Source of the DNA: an uncultured Balneola sp.
GTDB lineage: Bacteria; Bacteroidota; Rhodothermia; Balneolales; Balneolaceae
Length of the DNA stretch: 64,000 nt
Direction: 5' to 3'
Assembly: GCA_902529365.1 (NCBI GenBank)
Contig: CABZWK010000002.1
Location: forward strand, 62,001-126,000
Position 1 is the first letter of the stretch. Every line of letters starts with the position of its first letter. Shown piece after piece: positions 1 to 9,549 of the stretch. Both the position numbers and the translations under genes were made by a program. The notes under the pieces were generated by a model that worked only from the letters and a program-made list of their open reading frames with translations, was not told the DNA's origin and made no database searches.

Positions 1-378
1 GGTGCACCTAGTAACATTCGTAGGATTAATGCGCTCTACGATTCAGAGCCGAAAAAGATTGCCAATGACGTAAGTAGCGGAAGTTTTTCGGATCAAGACT
101 GCCTACAAACCATTGATTATGTCTATAAAAAGTACAAATATATACTTGATCCTCACGGTGCAATCGGGTATAAAGCTTTATCTCTAGTCCCAGAACAAGG
201 AGTTAGTATATGTTTAGAGACAGCTCATCCTATCAAATTTAAAGAAGTAGTTGAGGCGGTAATTCCTGATCAAGTTACTATGCCCACCCATGTGGAAAGA
301 AACTTGAATGAGGAATATATTCTGAGCCTAAATAAGGACTACTCAATCTTTAAAGATTATTTGATATCGAGTAGATAA
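1..378 (+). CDS. thrC: Threonine synthase, C-terminal fragment (5' end outside window)
   Basis: The reading frame is open from base 1 to the TAA at 376-378 and gives about 125 residues of the C-terminal end. Two segments are characteristic of threonine synthase: DPHGAIGYKAL, and LETAHPIKF shortly after it. The enzyme is cytoplasmic and PLP-dependent, converting O-phosphohomoserine to threonine. The PLP lysine lies upstream, outside the window. The next gene starts 40 bases downstream on the same strand but is functionally unrelated. The family call rests on these two motifs; truncation is due only to the window edge. Confidence 0.85.
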   Translation, partial: GAPSNIRRINALYDSEPKKIANDVSSGSFSDQDCLQTIDYVYKKYKYILDPHGAIGYKALSLVPEQGVSICLETAHPIKFKEVVEAVIPDQVTMPTHVERNLNEEYILSLNKDYSIFKDYLISSR

Positions 379-418
379 AGTTACAATTTATCCCTTCTAC
401 TTAATCAGTTGGATACCT

Positions 419-1138
419 ATGAATAATTCATTCTACCATTTACTTCTTATTGCATGCTATGCTTTTGTTAATTTTGCTACGATTGACAAAGTGTATGCTC
501 AAAATTTAGAACGTTTTCAAAACGAGGTAGACGCCATTGTAGAGCGATATGCTCAATACGGTAAAAAAAGTGGTGACATACATACAAATGCCACCAGTAG
601 TGATCAAACACTAGCGGTATTTACCGGGAGTTCTAGCGTACGTTTGTGGACAAGTTTATCAGATGACTTCCCTGAGCTTACGATTTTAAATACCGGATTT
701 GGAGGATCAACCTTTGCAGAACTATTTCACTATCGACACGAGTTAATAGGCCAATATACTCCAGATATGGTAATAATTTATGAGGGTGATAATGATGTTA
801 CAGGATCAAATACCGTGGATGAAATATTTGATAAAGCTCAAGAGCTATATTTATATTTGGCTCAAGAACTACCAGAAACTAAGGTTTATATTCTAGCAGC
901 TAAGCCAAGTCCGTTACGTTGGAACCTAAAGCCTTTATACGACGCTCTAAATATCCATTTTGCTGATTTTGCGGTAGAAAATGATCAATTTACATACATA
1001 GATATATGGAATCCTATGTTAGGTGAAAATGGTAAACCAATGCCTAGTATATTTTTATCCGACAGTTTACATATGAATAAAGCTGGTTATCTAATCTGGA
1101 AACAAACCATTGCTCTTTTTCTGCAAGTATCCAAATAA
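419..1138 (+). CDS. SGNH/GDSL-family hydrolase, exported
   Basis: 239 residues with an N-terminal hydrophobic segment ending near VYAQ (about residue 28), read as a signal peptide. SGNH landmarks are visible: FTGSSS at 68-73 (the GDS-type block, Ser72 the likely nucleophile), the oxyanion Gly in FGGS at 94-97, YEGDND at 121-126 (block III Asn) and DSLH at 215-218 (the Asp/His pair). The family contains esterases and acylhydrolases acting on lipids or acetylated sugars; the substrate cannot be read from sequence. It is followed immediately by a secreted esterase-like gene, so the two may act on related extracellular substrates (inference). Confidence 0.8.
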   Translation: MNNSFYHLLLIACYAFVNFATIDKVYAQNLERFQNEVDAIVERYAQYGKKSGDIHTNATSSDQTLAVFTGSSSVRLWTSLSDDFPELTILNTGFGGSTFAELFHYRHELIGQYTPDMVIIYEGDNDVTGSNTVDEIFDKAQELYLYLAQELPETKVYILAAKPSPLRWNLKPLYDALNIHFADFAVENDQFTYIDIWNPMLGENGKPMPSIFLSDSLHMNKAGYLIWKQTIALFLQVSK

Positions 1139-1139
1139 T

Positions 1140-2066
1140 ATGATGAAGTTATGTTATTATTTTATGTTTTTTTGTCTTGTAATTGTGATGAATTGTAATG
1201 ATTACGAGTCACCTGAACAACTAGTTCGATATTCCTACCATAGCTCACTAGATAATACTTCTCGTGAGTATTACGTCTATTTACCAAAAGGTTATTACAG
1301 TCAAAAAGATAAAAAATGGCCTGTTATTCTTTTCTTACACGGTGATGGTGAACGTGGTAATGGACTAGATGAACTGGCTTATACCCGCATTCATGGCCCT
1401 TTGTATGAAGCTTGGGCAATGAAAAAAAACCTACCATTTGTACTCATAGTGCCACAGTTACCTATGTTTGGAAGGGATACTTTAGGTATTAGCTATTTAC
1501 AAAACAGATCACTTTCTAATGTACCTAAGCGATTTGATACCGGAGTACCTACCAGAGCCCCATTTTTTTCTGGCCCCCCAATTCAAAGCTCGCCTATGGT
1601 AGAGGAATTCGCTGATGATTTACCATTTTTTAGTGATGGTTGGAATCGCGTGGAGAATGATTTGTTAGCTATCCTCGATACTAGCCATAATGAACTACAA
1701 ATAGATCCAAATAGAATATATTTAACAGGGCTTAGTTATGGTGGTTTTGGAACTTGGTACATGGGCAGTAAACATCCTGAAAAATTTGCTGCTATTGCAC
1801 CTGTTGTAGCTTGGGGACATCCTCAAATTATTCCACCCATTGCAAAGCATAATTTACCAATTTGGGTATTTGCAGGTGGTAAAGATCTGACCGTGGAAAA
1901 GAAATATTTTTACAAAGGAATGGCCATGCTAGAATCATTGGGGCACACAAAAATGCAATTCACTATTCATGAAGATCTTGGCCATGATGCTTGGAAAAGA
2001 GTCTATACAGGAGATGAGTTATATAACTGGCTCCTCTCTCATAGCCTCAAGGATTCTAATGACTAA
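1140..2066 (+). CDS. Alpha/beta-hydrolase esterase, putative lipoprotein
   Basis: 308 residues from the ATG at 1140, which starts one base after the previous stop. A start 30 bases upstream is possible but would put ten residues ahead of the signal peptide and overlap the previous gene. A hydrophobic N-terminus ends in VIVMNC (Cys19), a plausible though imperfect lipobox. The alpha/beta-hydrolase triad is visible: the oxyanion strand LFLHGDGERG, nucleophile elbow GLSYGG with Ser199, Asp249 in GGKD, and His282 in LGHDAW. This is the dienelactone hydrolase/feruloyl esterase-like branch used on polymer-derived esters. Substrate unknown. Confidence 0.8.
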   Translation: MMKLCYYFMFFCLVIVMNCNDYESPEQLVRYSYHSSLDNTSREYYVYLPKGYYSQKDKKWPVILFLHGDGERGNGLDELAYTRIHGPLYEAWAMKKNLPFVLIVPQLPMFGRDTLGISYLQNRSLSNVPKRFDTGVPTRAPFFSGPPIQSSPMVEEFADDLPFFSDGWNRVENDLLAILDTSHNELQIDPNRIYLTGLSYGGFGTWYMGSKHPEKFAAIAPVVAWGHPQIIPPIAKHNLPIWVFAGGKDLTVEKKYFYKGMAMLESLGHTKMQFTIHEDLGHDAWKRVYTGDELYNWLLSHSLKDSND

Positions 2067-3228
2067 GTCACATTCTGTTCAATATCTTGACACCCTCCCC
2101 GCTTATTACGCTTTCCTAAAACAACTGTATCAGGTTAATGAAATAGCCCTAGATTTAGAGTTTGATAGAAATCGATATGGATACGGATTTCAACTCTGTT
2201 TAATACAATGCAGGGTGCAGTCTAACTGCTATATTATTGATCCATTACTTCTTGAAAATAACCTAGAAGAATTTTACACCTATTTAGAAGACCCAAAACA
2301 TTCTATAATATGTTTTTCATTCGGGGAAGATTTTCGTCTATTGCATTCACTGGGTTGCAATATCACTACCGTTCGAGATTTGGATATTGGACTAAGCTTG
2401 ATCAATGAAGCTAAGCAGTCTTTAGTGAATCAAATATCTTCTCGACTTGGTGTTCAAACAAGTAAATCGAGTCAAACAAGTAATTGGTTAATCCGACCAC
2501 TTTCGGCTAAACAATTGCAATATGCATCCGAAGACGTTTTGTACTTATTTGAACTCCGAGATTCGATAATTGAAGAATTAAATTCAAAAAGTCGATATAG
2601 TTGGTTTGAACAAGAAAATGATTGGTTATACTCATTTAAAAATATTGAGCCTGAGAACCTCAATAAGATTAATATAAAACCTAAAGATTTGGATGGCCTG
2701 AATGAAATCCAAGGCTATACATATAAAAAACTATTCGAATGGAGAGATGTACAGGCAAAAAATCTAGGAAAGCCACCTTTTCAGATAATAGATAATCACT
2801 TTCTGAAATTATTAACCCAAAAACATGCGCTAGTCAACAACTGGAAGAATGAACGGGCTGTGCATTATAGTTTGAGAAATAGTTCAATTCAGACAGCAAT
2901 CTCACAACAGCTATCTTCGTCTATAGAAGAAGCTATTACAAAGGGTTTGGATTCGACTAAACCTGCTAATTCACCCCTAAAAACTGATGAATATGAGGAA
3001 TTAAAAAAAGAACAAAAAGTAATCAGGGAAGCCAAAAAAAATGTCTTTGGTGTATTAAAAGACGCTTTAGTCAAGCAATATGGAAAAAATGTACAATCAT
3101 ATATTTTAAGTAACAAAGTAATTCAAGATTTAGCCTTAGGTAAGGCTAAGTTCCCAAGTTATCGCATAGAGCTCTTCAGGCAACTATCGACAGAATATTC
3201 CTTAGAAATTGAATCCTACTTAGACTAA
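2059..3228 (+). CDS. rnd: Ribonuclease D-like 3'-5' exonuclease with HRDC domain
   Basis: 389 residues from the ATG at 2059, which overlaps the previous stop by eight bases (ATGACTAA). Longer in-frame starts lie wholly inside the upstream gene and would precede the exonuclease fold. DEDDy motifs are present: DLEF (Asp32, Glu34) for Exo I, a GEDFRLL segment around Asp91 for Exo II, and YASED (Tyr155, Asp159) for Exo III. An HRDC-like helical region follows at about 220-300, then a charged C-terminal extension. RNase D trims 3' ends of tRNA precursors and other structured RNAs. The first residue after the Exo I Asp is Leu rather than the common Thr. Confidence 0.85.
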   Translation: MTKSHSVQYLDTLPAYYAFLKQLYQVNEIALDLEFDRNRYGYGFQLCLIQCRVQSNCYIIDPLLLENNLEEFYTYLEDPKHSIICFSFGEDFRLLHSLGCNITTVRDLDIGLSLINEAKQSLVNQISSRLGVQTSKSSQTSNWLIRPLSAKQLQYASEDVLYLFELRDSIIEELNSKSRYSWFEQENDWLYSFKNIEPENLNKINIKPKDLDGLNEIQGYTYKKLFEWRDVQAKNLGKPPFQIIDNHFLKLLTQKHALVNNWKNERAVHYSLRNSSIQTAISQQLSSSIEEAITKGLDSTKPANSPLKTDEYEELKKEQKVIREAKKNVFGVLKDALVKQYGKNVQSYILSNKVIQDLALGKAKFPSYRIELFRQLSTEYSLEIESYLD

Positions 3229-3283
3229 TTTCCAAATTTACCCTTAGCTTCCTTATCTTTATTATCGATTAAAAAAATACATT

Positions 3284-5326
3284 ATGTCTACTGATTCTTC
3301 CCCAATTATTGTCACCTCTGCTCTTCCCTATGCAAATGGACCTTTACACTTAGGCCATTTAGCTGGTGCTTATTTGACTGCAGACTTTTTTGTGCGCTAC
3401 AATAGATTAAAAGGTGAGGATGTATTATTCATCTGCGGTTCAGATGAACATGGAGTGCCCATAACTATTGCAGCAGAAAAAGAAGGAGTTTCACCTCAGG
3501 ATATCGTTGATCGATATCACGAATGGAATAAAGATACCTTTCAAGAGATGGGCATCTCATTTGATTATTACGGACGAACAAGTAGTGCCGTTCATCACGA
3601 AACCTCACAAGAAATTTTCACTGTATTATATGAAAAAGGCTTTTTTAAATTAAAGTCTGAAGAGTTATTCTTTGATGAATCAACTCAAATGTTTTTGCCA
3701 GATAGGTACGTTAAAGGAGAATGTCCCAACTGTGGCTATGGTGAAGCCTATGGGGATCAGTGTGAAAAATGCGGTAACAGCCTAAATTCAATAGAGCTAA
3801 TAAATCCTGTTAGCGCACTAAGTGGGAAAACACCCGTTCGCAAAGAAACTCAACATTGGTATATGCCGTTGGGAGAAATGCAGGATAAACTTGTGTCATG
3901 GATTAAGACACGTGAGCACTGGAAACCCAATGTAATGGGACAGATAAAGAGTTGGTTACAAGAAGGCTTAAATGATAGAGCAGCTACTAGAGATCTCAAT
4001 TGGGGAGTTTCAGTCCCTTTAGAAGGTGCTGATGGCAAAGTACTCTACGTTTGGTTTGAGGCCCCTATAGGATATATATCCGCAACTAAAGAATGGGCCC
4101 AACAATCCAATAATCCTGAAGCATGGAAAAATTATTGGGAGAATGATAAAGCTAAACTATATCACTTTATAGGTAAAGACAATATTGTTTTTCACTGTAT
4201 CATGTTCCCCATTGTACTCATGGAACACGGTAATTTCATACTTCCTGAAAATGTGCCAGCAAATGAATTTTTGAATCTTGAAGGTAAAAAATTATCCACT
4301 TCCAGGGGTTGGGCCGTTTGGTTACATGATTATTTAGAACATTTTGAAGCCGATTACCTAAGATATGCTCTAGGTGTGACTCTACCGGAATCTAAGGATT
4401 CAGACTTTTCTTGGAAAGATTTTCAAAACCGGGTCAATAATGAGTTAGTTGCTGTATTTGGGAATTTTGTAAACCGTGCTAGTAGTTTTATTGAAAAATA
4501 TGCCGACTCTATGGTACCGCCTATGGTTGACCCGAAACCTATTGATGTAAAGATGCTCGGGGCTATAGATACTCAGAGGCAAAAAATCGAATTCGCTTAT
4601 GAGCATTTTCGATTTAGAGAAGTCGTACAAGAAGGTATGCAGTTAGCTCGTCTGGCTAACAAATATTTTACGGACACCGAACCCTGGAAGACACGTAAGA
4701 CAAACGAAACAGCCTGTTTTAACTCTCTTCATGTCAGTATTCAAGTGGTTGCTGCGCTATCGATTTTAATGGAGCCTATCTTACCCGAAAGTATGAAGAT
4801 GCTAAGGCATCAAATCGGATTATCTGATTCCACAAAATGGTCTGAAATCTCCTCTTCAATGCTAACAGTTGGGCAATCCCTGCAAGCAGCTACCTTATTA
4901 TTCCAAAAAATTGAAGATGAATCAATTCATCTAGAACTGGACAAATTACAAAACAGCTTAAAAGACATATCAACTGAATCCACCGTGAATTATCCGACCC
5001 TAAAATCACCCATACAATTTGATGACTTTTTGAGTCTAGACCTAAGAGTAGGAGATATAGTTGAGGTAGAAGAAGTTTATAAATCAAACAAATTACTGGC
5101 TTTTAAGGTAGATATTGGTGTAGAAACACGAACCATAGTTTCTGGCATTAAAAAGCACGTGAATATAGACACGGTGATCGGTCAGAAAGTAACGGTGGTA
5201 TGTAATTTGGAAAGTCGAACTATTATGGGCATTGAAAGCCAGGGTATGATAGTCATGGCTGAGTCACCTGAAGGTCGTTTATATTTTGTAGAAAGCCAGG
5301 CAGAAAAAGGTAGTATTCTATCATAA
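3284..5326 (+). CDS. metG: Methionyl-tRNA synthetase
   Basis: 680 residues, full length. It charges tRNA-Met using ATP. The class I signature HLGH is at 22-25. The KMSKS loop appears as KLSTS at 336-340, a variant also seen in Bacteroidota. A zinc knuckle uses Cys147, Cys150, Cys160 and Cys163. An anticodon-binding helical domain follows. The last roughly 105 residues form an EMAP-II-like tRNA-binding OB fold (DFLSLDLRVGDI onward) that promotes dimerisation in long MetG forms. The gene has a 55-base spacer upstream, so it may have its own promoter. Confidence 0.97.
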   Translation: MSTDSSPIIVTSALPYANGPLHLGHLAGAYLTADFFVRYNRLKGEDVLFICGSDEHGVPITIAAEKEGVSPQDIVDRYHEWNKDTFQEMGISFDYYGRTSSAVHHETSQEIFTVLYEKGFFKLKSEELFFDESTQMFLPDRYVKGECPNCGYGEAYGDQCEKCGNSLNSIELINPVSALSGKTPVRKETQHWYMPLGEMQDKLVSWIKTREHWKPNVMGQIKSWLQEGLNDRAATRDLNWGVSVPLEGADGKVLYVWFEAPIGYISATKEWAQQSNNPEAWKNYWENDKAKLYHFIGKDNIVFHCIMFPIVLMEHGNFILPENVPANEFLNLEGKKLSTSRGWAVWLHDYLEHFEADYLRYALGVTLPESKDSDFSWKDFQNRVNNELVAVFGNFVNRASSFIEKYADSMVPPMVDPKPIDVKMLGAIDTQRQKIEFAYEHFRFREVVQEGMQLARLANKYFTDTEPWKTRKTNETACFNSLHVSIQVVAALSILMEPILPESMKMLRHQIGLSDSTKWSEISSSMLTVGQSLQAATLLFQKIEDESIHLELDKLQNSLKDISTESTVNYPTLKSPIQFDDFLSLDLRVGDIVEVEEVYKSNKLLAFKVDIGVETRTIVSGIKKHVNIDTVIGQKVTVVCNLESRTIMGIESQGMIVMAESPEGRLYFVESQAEKGSILS

Positions 5327-5349
5327 AACGGGATTAATAGACCTTAATT

Positions 5350-7323
5350 TTGCCTGCTAATTTTACATACAAACTCGGGTGCACCTTTCATGAATATGGT
5401 ATACGATTTGCCCTTCAATCTCCATTGGCTGATCAAGTGAATTTATGCATATACCGCGAATATGATCAGGACGCTATCATTCGATTACCTATGCAACGTT
5501 CTACCGAAGGTATCTGGCAACATTTAGAAATGGGTTTTGACTGGGAAAATTGTTGGTATACCTATTCAATTCAGGGCCCAACTAATTCGGCATATTTCGA
5601 AGTATCCAAGTTTGAAATCGCGGATCCTTATGCTCTTTATGTAGCAAATACCAATCATTATTTAGGGTTTTATAAGGCCTTAATCAAACGCCCAACCCCA
5701 TTTGATTGGAGTGAAAGCACACAAGTTTTATTCGAAGATCCAAGTGATTTAATTATATATGAAGCTCATATAAAGGATTTGGTAGCACACCCATCTGCAA
5801 AAACGCAAAATCAAGGAATCTACCTAGATTTTATTGAGGCTAGAAAAGGTGGCTTGCATCATCTCAAACATTTAGGGGTAAACGCTGTGGAGTTCTTACC
5901 CCTTCAGAAATTTGCATATTATGAACCACCCTTTCGACAGCGAATTGAAAGTGGTTTAAACAACACATGGAACCCTACCTCTGTTAATTACTGGGGCTAT
6001 ATGACCTCGTTCTTTCATGCTCCGGAAACTTTGTATGCCTCAGAGGAAAAAACGGACCATATGGCCCTTGTCGGGATAAATCCAAGAGCTGAGTATGAAT
6101 TAAAATCCTTAATAAAAGCATGTCATCTGGAAGGTATTGCGGTGATTATGGATGTAGTGTATAATCATGCTTCCCAGTATGATTTAAATCCATTAAAATA
6201 TTCCGATAAAATTGGATATTATCGATTAGATCATAAGGGTAATTACCTCAATGATTCTTGGACAGGTAATGATTTAGATTCAAGCAAAGAAGCAACCAAA
6301 AATCTGATTTTCTCTTCGGTTAAACACTGGTTAATGGAATATAAAGTTGATGGATTTCGGTTCGACTTAGCTGGTATATTGGACTGGTCATGTATAGATG
6401 AGTTGACTGATATGGCCCGCTCTATCCACCCAGGAGTTATGCTAATTGCTGAGCCATGGGGTGGCAAATATAAACCAACTGGTTTTTCAGAGCGTAACTG
6501 GCCATCATGGAATGATAAACTAAGAAATACTTTTAAAGGTTACGATCCAATACATGAAAGAGGAATATTGTTTGGTGAATGGCCACAAGGTATACACAGA
6601 TTTACCATAGAAAATCTTTTTAGAGGTACTCTATTAACAGAGGAAAGGGGTTTATTTCATAACTCATCACATTCGGTCAATTATGTGGAGAGTCATGATG
6701 GGTATACATTAGGTGATTTCATACGTACTGTACTAAAACATGATCGTCTTAACCATAAACAAGAAACAGAGCAAGATATCGAAGATGGGATTGAACAGGA
6801 AGTAATTCGTTTGCAAAAATTAGCTGGATTTATGCTATTTGTTAGTCAAGGAATCTGTATGATACACGCGGGGCAGGAATGGGCAAGAAGTAAATCGATA
6901 GCTTCTAATGAAAAACAAGGTTCAGTCTACGATCATGATTCTTACAACAAAGATAGTGAAGTGAATTACCTTAATTTTGATGAAAAAGACCGTTCTATGG
7001 AGCTTTTCACTTATTATAAGCGACTTATTGAAATTAGAAATGAAAATAAAGCCCTAAAAAATTCCGATGCCGAGGCTATTGTATTTAAAGTTTATCAAGA
7101 CCCATTACACATAACCTTCTCTATTGATGGCCATTCTGTAAAAAGTCCATATAATTATTTTATATCCATTAACTGCAATAGAACCGTATCCCATGAAATT
7201 ATTTTACCCGAGGGTAAATGGGAGGTATTAATAACGGATGAACTTGTACCCGGCGGAGAATATGTGAAGACATCTTATTTGGTACCCTATTCCTCGGGTA
7301 TACTACTTCGTCAAAAGCATTAG
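5350..7323 (+). CDS. GH13 glycoside hydrolase, pullulanase/isoamylase type
   Basis: 657 residues from a TTG codon 23 bases after metG; no in-frame ATG fits the N-terminal domain. Residues about 1-110 resemble a CBM48-type beta-sandwich. The catalytic barrel carries all four GH13 regions: DVVYNH (268-273), GFRFDLAG (335-342, nucleophile Asp339), AEPWGG (acid/base Glu368) and VESHDG (Asp450). NYWGY at 213-217 resembles the debranching-enzyme motif. Such enzymes cleave alpha-1,6 branches in glycogen or related glucans. No signal peptide is evident, so a cytoplasmic glycogen-debranching role is likely. Whether it is a type I pullulanase or GlgX-like is not settled. Confidence 0.85.
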   Translation: MPANFTYKLGCTFHEYGIRFALQSPLADQVNLCIYREYDQDAIIRLPMQRSTEGIWQHLEMGFDWENCWYTYSIQGPTNSAYFEVSKFEIADPYALYVANTNHYLGFYKALIKRPTPFDWSESTQVLFEDPSDLIIYEAHIKDLVAHPSAKTQNQGIYLDFIEARKGGLHHLKHLGVNAVEFLPLQKFAYYEPPFRQRIESGLNNTWNPTSVNYWGYMTSFFHAPETLYASEEKTDHMALVGINPRAEYELKSLIKACHLEGIAVIMDVVYNHASQYDLNPLKYSDKIGYYRLDHKGNYLNDSWTGNDLDSSKEATKNLIFSSVKHWLMEYKVDGFRFDLAGILDWSCIDELTDMARSIHPGVMLIAEPWGGKYKPTGFSERNWPSWNDKLRNTFKGYDPIHERGILFGEWPQGIHRFTIENLFRGTLLTEERGLFHNSSHSVNYVESHDGYTLGDFIRTVLKHDRLNHKQETEQDIEDGIEQEVIRLQKLAGFMLFVSQGICMIHAGQEWARSKSIASNEKQGSVYDHDSYNKDSEVNYLNFDEKDRSMELFTYYKRLIEIRNENKALKNSDAEAIVFKVYQDPLHITFSIDGHSVKSPYNYFISINCNRTVSHEIILPEGKWEVLITDELVPGGEYVKTSYLVPYSSGILLRQKH

Positions 7324-7419
7324 ATGGTATACTACACACTTTTTATCAGAAATTTCTACATTGCAAGACAGCACTGACCAAAGTATTTTCAGCACAATCA
7401 TTTAAAATAGGAGTCTACA

Positions 7420-8766
7420 TTGGCTATACAAACATCTACAGAAAGAGGATCCTGGAATTCTAGATTAGGTTTTATATTAGCTGCGGCTGGATCTGCCGTT
7501 GGATTAGGAAATATCTGGGGCTTCCCAACAAAAGTGGCCACTGAAGGGGGTGCTGCTTACTTAATCATTTATTTATTGTGTACTTTTTTAATTGGTTTTC
7601 CAGTAATGGTCGCTGAGTTAAGTATAGGACGGGCATCTAGAAGAAATCCTGTAGGGGCATTTAAAGCTCTTACTAGTAACAAACTTTTTCCCTTGGTAGG
7701 TTTGTGGGGAGTCATTTGTGGCGTAATGATACTTTCTTTTTATTCCGTTATCGCTGGATGGGCATTTGGTTATGCTTTTGAGGAAATATTTTATTTTCTC
7801 GGATGGACTCAGATGGCCGACCTACTTACCGATACAGGAAATGGTTGGAAAAATGCTTTGTTAGCTGTCATATTTATGCTAGCCACCGTGAAGATTATCA
7901 CCGGTGGTGTTAGCGATGGAATAGAAAAAGCAACCAAAACTATGATGCCTCTTCTCATCGGGATTATTGTCGTTATGATACTTTACGTTCTCACCCAAGA
8001 TGGAGCTATGGAGGGTGTTAGGGAATATTTACTACCAGATTTTTCTCGTATAACCACAGATTTAATCTTTTCCGCTATGGGTCAGGCTTTTTTCTCACTT
8101 TCACTGGGAATGGGCGCGCTCATCACCTATGGCTCTTATCTGAGTAAAAAAGAAAATATCCCACAGGTAGCCGCTTTTGTGACACTGGCTGATGTAGGAA
8201 TTGCTTTTTTAGCAGGTTTACTCATTATACCTGCTATGTATGTGGCTAGAAGTGCTGGAATAGAAATTTTTGTAGGCGATCAACTTGCGTCTAGTACTGA
8301 CTTGGTATTTCAGATATTACCAGCTCTATTTCATACTATTGGGGGATTTGTGGGGGTAACTCTAGGAGTTGTATTTTTCTTACTATTAAGCATAGCCGCA
8401 CTCACATCCACGATTTCATTATTAGAAGTTCCCGTGTCTTATGTCATTGACGAACACCAAATGGAACGATCCAAAGCGGCGTGGTTAGTAGGACTGGGAG
8501 TAACCTTTATTTCAGTAATTATAGCCTTTCAGACTAGTTTAATCGGTAGTTTCAGTTATATTTTTAGCGACTTAGGTTTACCTATCGGGGGTTTACTTAT
8601 CTGTTTATTTATAGCTTTTGTGTGGAAAAAAGAAGAAGCTCTCAATGAGTTGGAGCATGGCTTCCCTAATATCCAACAAAGCTTATTTGCAAAAGTTTGG
8701 CCCATTTTTCTATATGCAATTTGCCCTGCTGCTATAGCGTATAACATCATTAGCAACTTCCTATAA
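7420..8766 (+). CDS. Na+-dependent NSS/SNF-family transporter, short (11-TM-like) form
   Basis: 448 residues starting at TTG 7420, chosen because an AGGAG Shine-Dalgarno sequence at 7409-7413 lies six bases upstream. The TM1 signature GSAVGLGNIW is present. About 11 hydrophobic segments are visible, like the 11-helix Tyt1/MhsT type rather than 12-helix LeuT. The family couples Na+ to uptake of amino acids or amines across the inner membrane. The TM1 gate position that is Arg in LeuT (FLRFP) is Gly here (IWGFP). A second, longer NSS gene lies at 22167-23666. Substrate unknown. Confidence 0.9.
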   Translation: MAIQTSTERGSWNSRLGFILAAAGSAVGLGNIWGFPTKVATEGGAAYLIIYLLCTFLIGFPVMVAELSIGRASRRNPVGAFKALTSNKLFPLVGLWGVICGVMILSFYSVIAGWAFGYAFEEIFYFLGWTQMADLLTDTGNGWKNALLAVIFMLATVKIITGGVSDGIEKATKTMMPLLIGIIVVMILYVLTQDGAMEGVREYLLPDFSRITTDLIFSAMGQAFFSLSLGMGALITYGSYLSKKENIPQVAAFVTLADVGIAFLAGLLIIPAMYVARSAGIEIFVGDQLASSTDLVFQILPALFHTIGGFVGVTLGVVFFLLLSIAALTSTISLLEVPVSYVIDEHQMERSKAAWLVGLGVTFISVIIAFQTSLIGSFSYIFSDLGLPIGGLLICLFIAFVWKKEEALNELEHGFPNIQQSLFAKVWPIFLYAICPAAIAYNIISNFL

Positions 8767-8844
8767 ACAGTTTAATTTGCTTAAAACTTGTTACTCAGGT
8801 TAAGTAGCTTTATTTTTATATATCCATCAACCCAATACTATTAG

Positions 8845-9414
8845 ATGTCTAAAGTATCGACTGCCGATTTTCGCAATGGAATGGTTTTAAATATGGATGG
8901 TGTGTTATATGCCATTACTGAATTTCAACATGTAAAACCCGGTAAAGGGCCCGCTTTCGTCCGGACTAAATTAAAAGGTATAGTTAACGACAAAAATATT
9001 GATAAAACATGGCGTTCTGGCGAAAAAACAGAAGCTGTCAGGGTAGAAACCAGAGAATATCAATACTTATACAACGATGGGGAGTCTTACTATTTCATGA
9101 ATAATGCTACTTTTGAGCAAATTCCTGTTTTCCCTCATCAAGTAGAACGTAAAGAATTTCTAATCGAAGGACAGAACTGTACTATTTTGTTCAATGCAGA
9201 TGATGAGCAAGTGCTTTATGCAGAACCTCCGGCTCATTTAGTATTAAAAGTAGAACAAACAGACCCAGGCGTCAAAGGTGACACTGCTCAAGGTGGGTCT
9301 AAGCCAGCAACATTAGAATCAGGCGCGGTGGTTAATGTGCCTTTATTTGTAAATGAAGGCGAGTTAATCAAAGTAGATACAAGAACTGGTACCTACTTAG
9401 AACGAGCTAAATAG
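8845..9414 (+). CDS. efp: Translation elongation factor P
   Basis: 189 residues, the normal EF-P length, with three beta-barrel domains. It binds stalled ribosomes and promotes peptide bonds at polyproline stretches. The domain I loop reads KPGKGPAF, placing Lys34 at the tip, the position that is post-translationally modified in many bacteria. No modification enzyme (EpmA/EarP type) is encoded in this window. The gene stands 78 bases behind the transporter and 135 bases ahead of accB. The efp-accB-accC order is common in bacteria. Confidence 0.97.
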   Translation: MSKVSTADFRNGMVLNMDGVLYAITEFQHVKPGKGPAFVRTKLKGIVNDKNIDKTWRSGEKTEAVRVETREYQYLYNDGESYYFMNNATFEQIPVFPHQVERKEFLIEGQNCTILFNADDEQVLYAEPPAHLVLKVEQTDPGVKGDTAQGGSKPATLESGAVVNVPLFVNEGELIKVDTRTGTYLERAK

Positions 9415-9481
9415 AACGAACTATTGAACTAAGACTATATAAAACAACATAGTCATCAAATAAAATTTTTGGTAGTGCACA

Positions 9482-9507
9482 GATCTAATAATCTATTAGG
9501 TCGTTTT
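9482..9507 (+). other. Intergenic hairpin between efp and accB
   Basis: GATCTAATA at 9482-9490 pairs with TATTAGGTC at 9494-9502 across a three-base loop. This is a nine-pair stem with one G-U pair, followed by GTTTT. It lies 68 bases after the efp stop and 39 bases before accB. It could be a weak terminator for efp or, as near-palindromic DNA, an operator for the acc genes. The sequence alone does not decide. Confidence 0.4.
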
Positions 9508-9549
9508 ACCTACCTCCTACATTAATTTAGAAAGAGCTAACTACTTATT

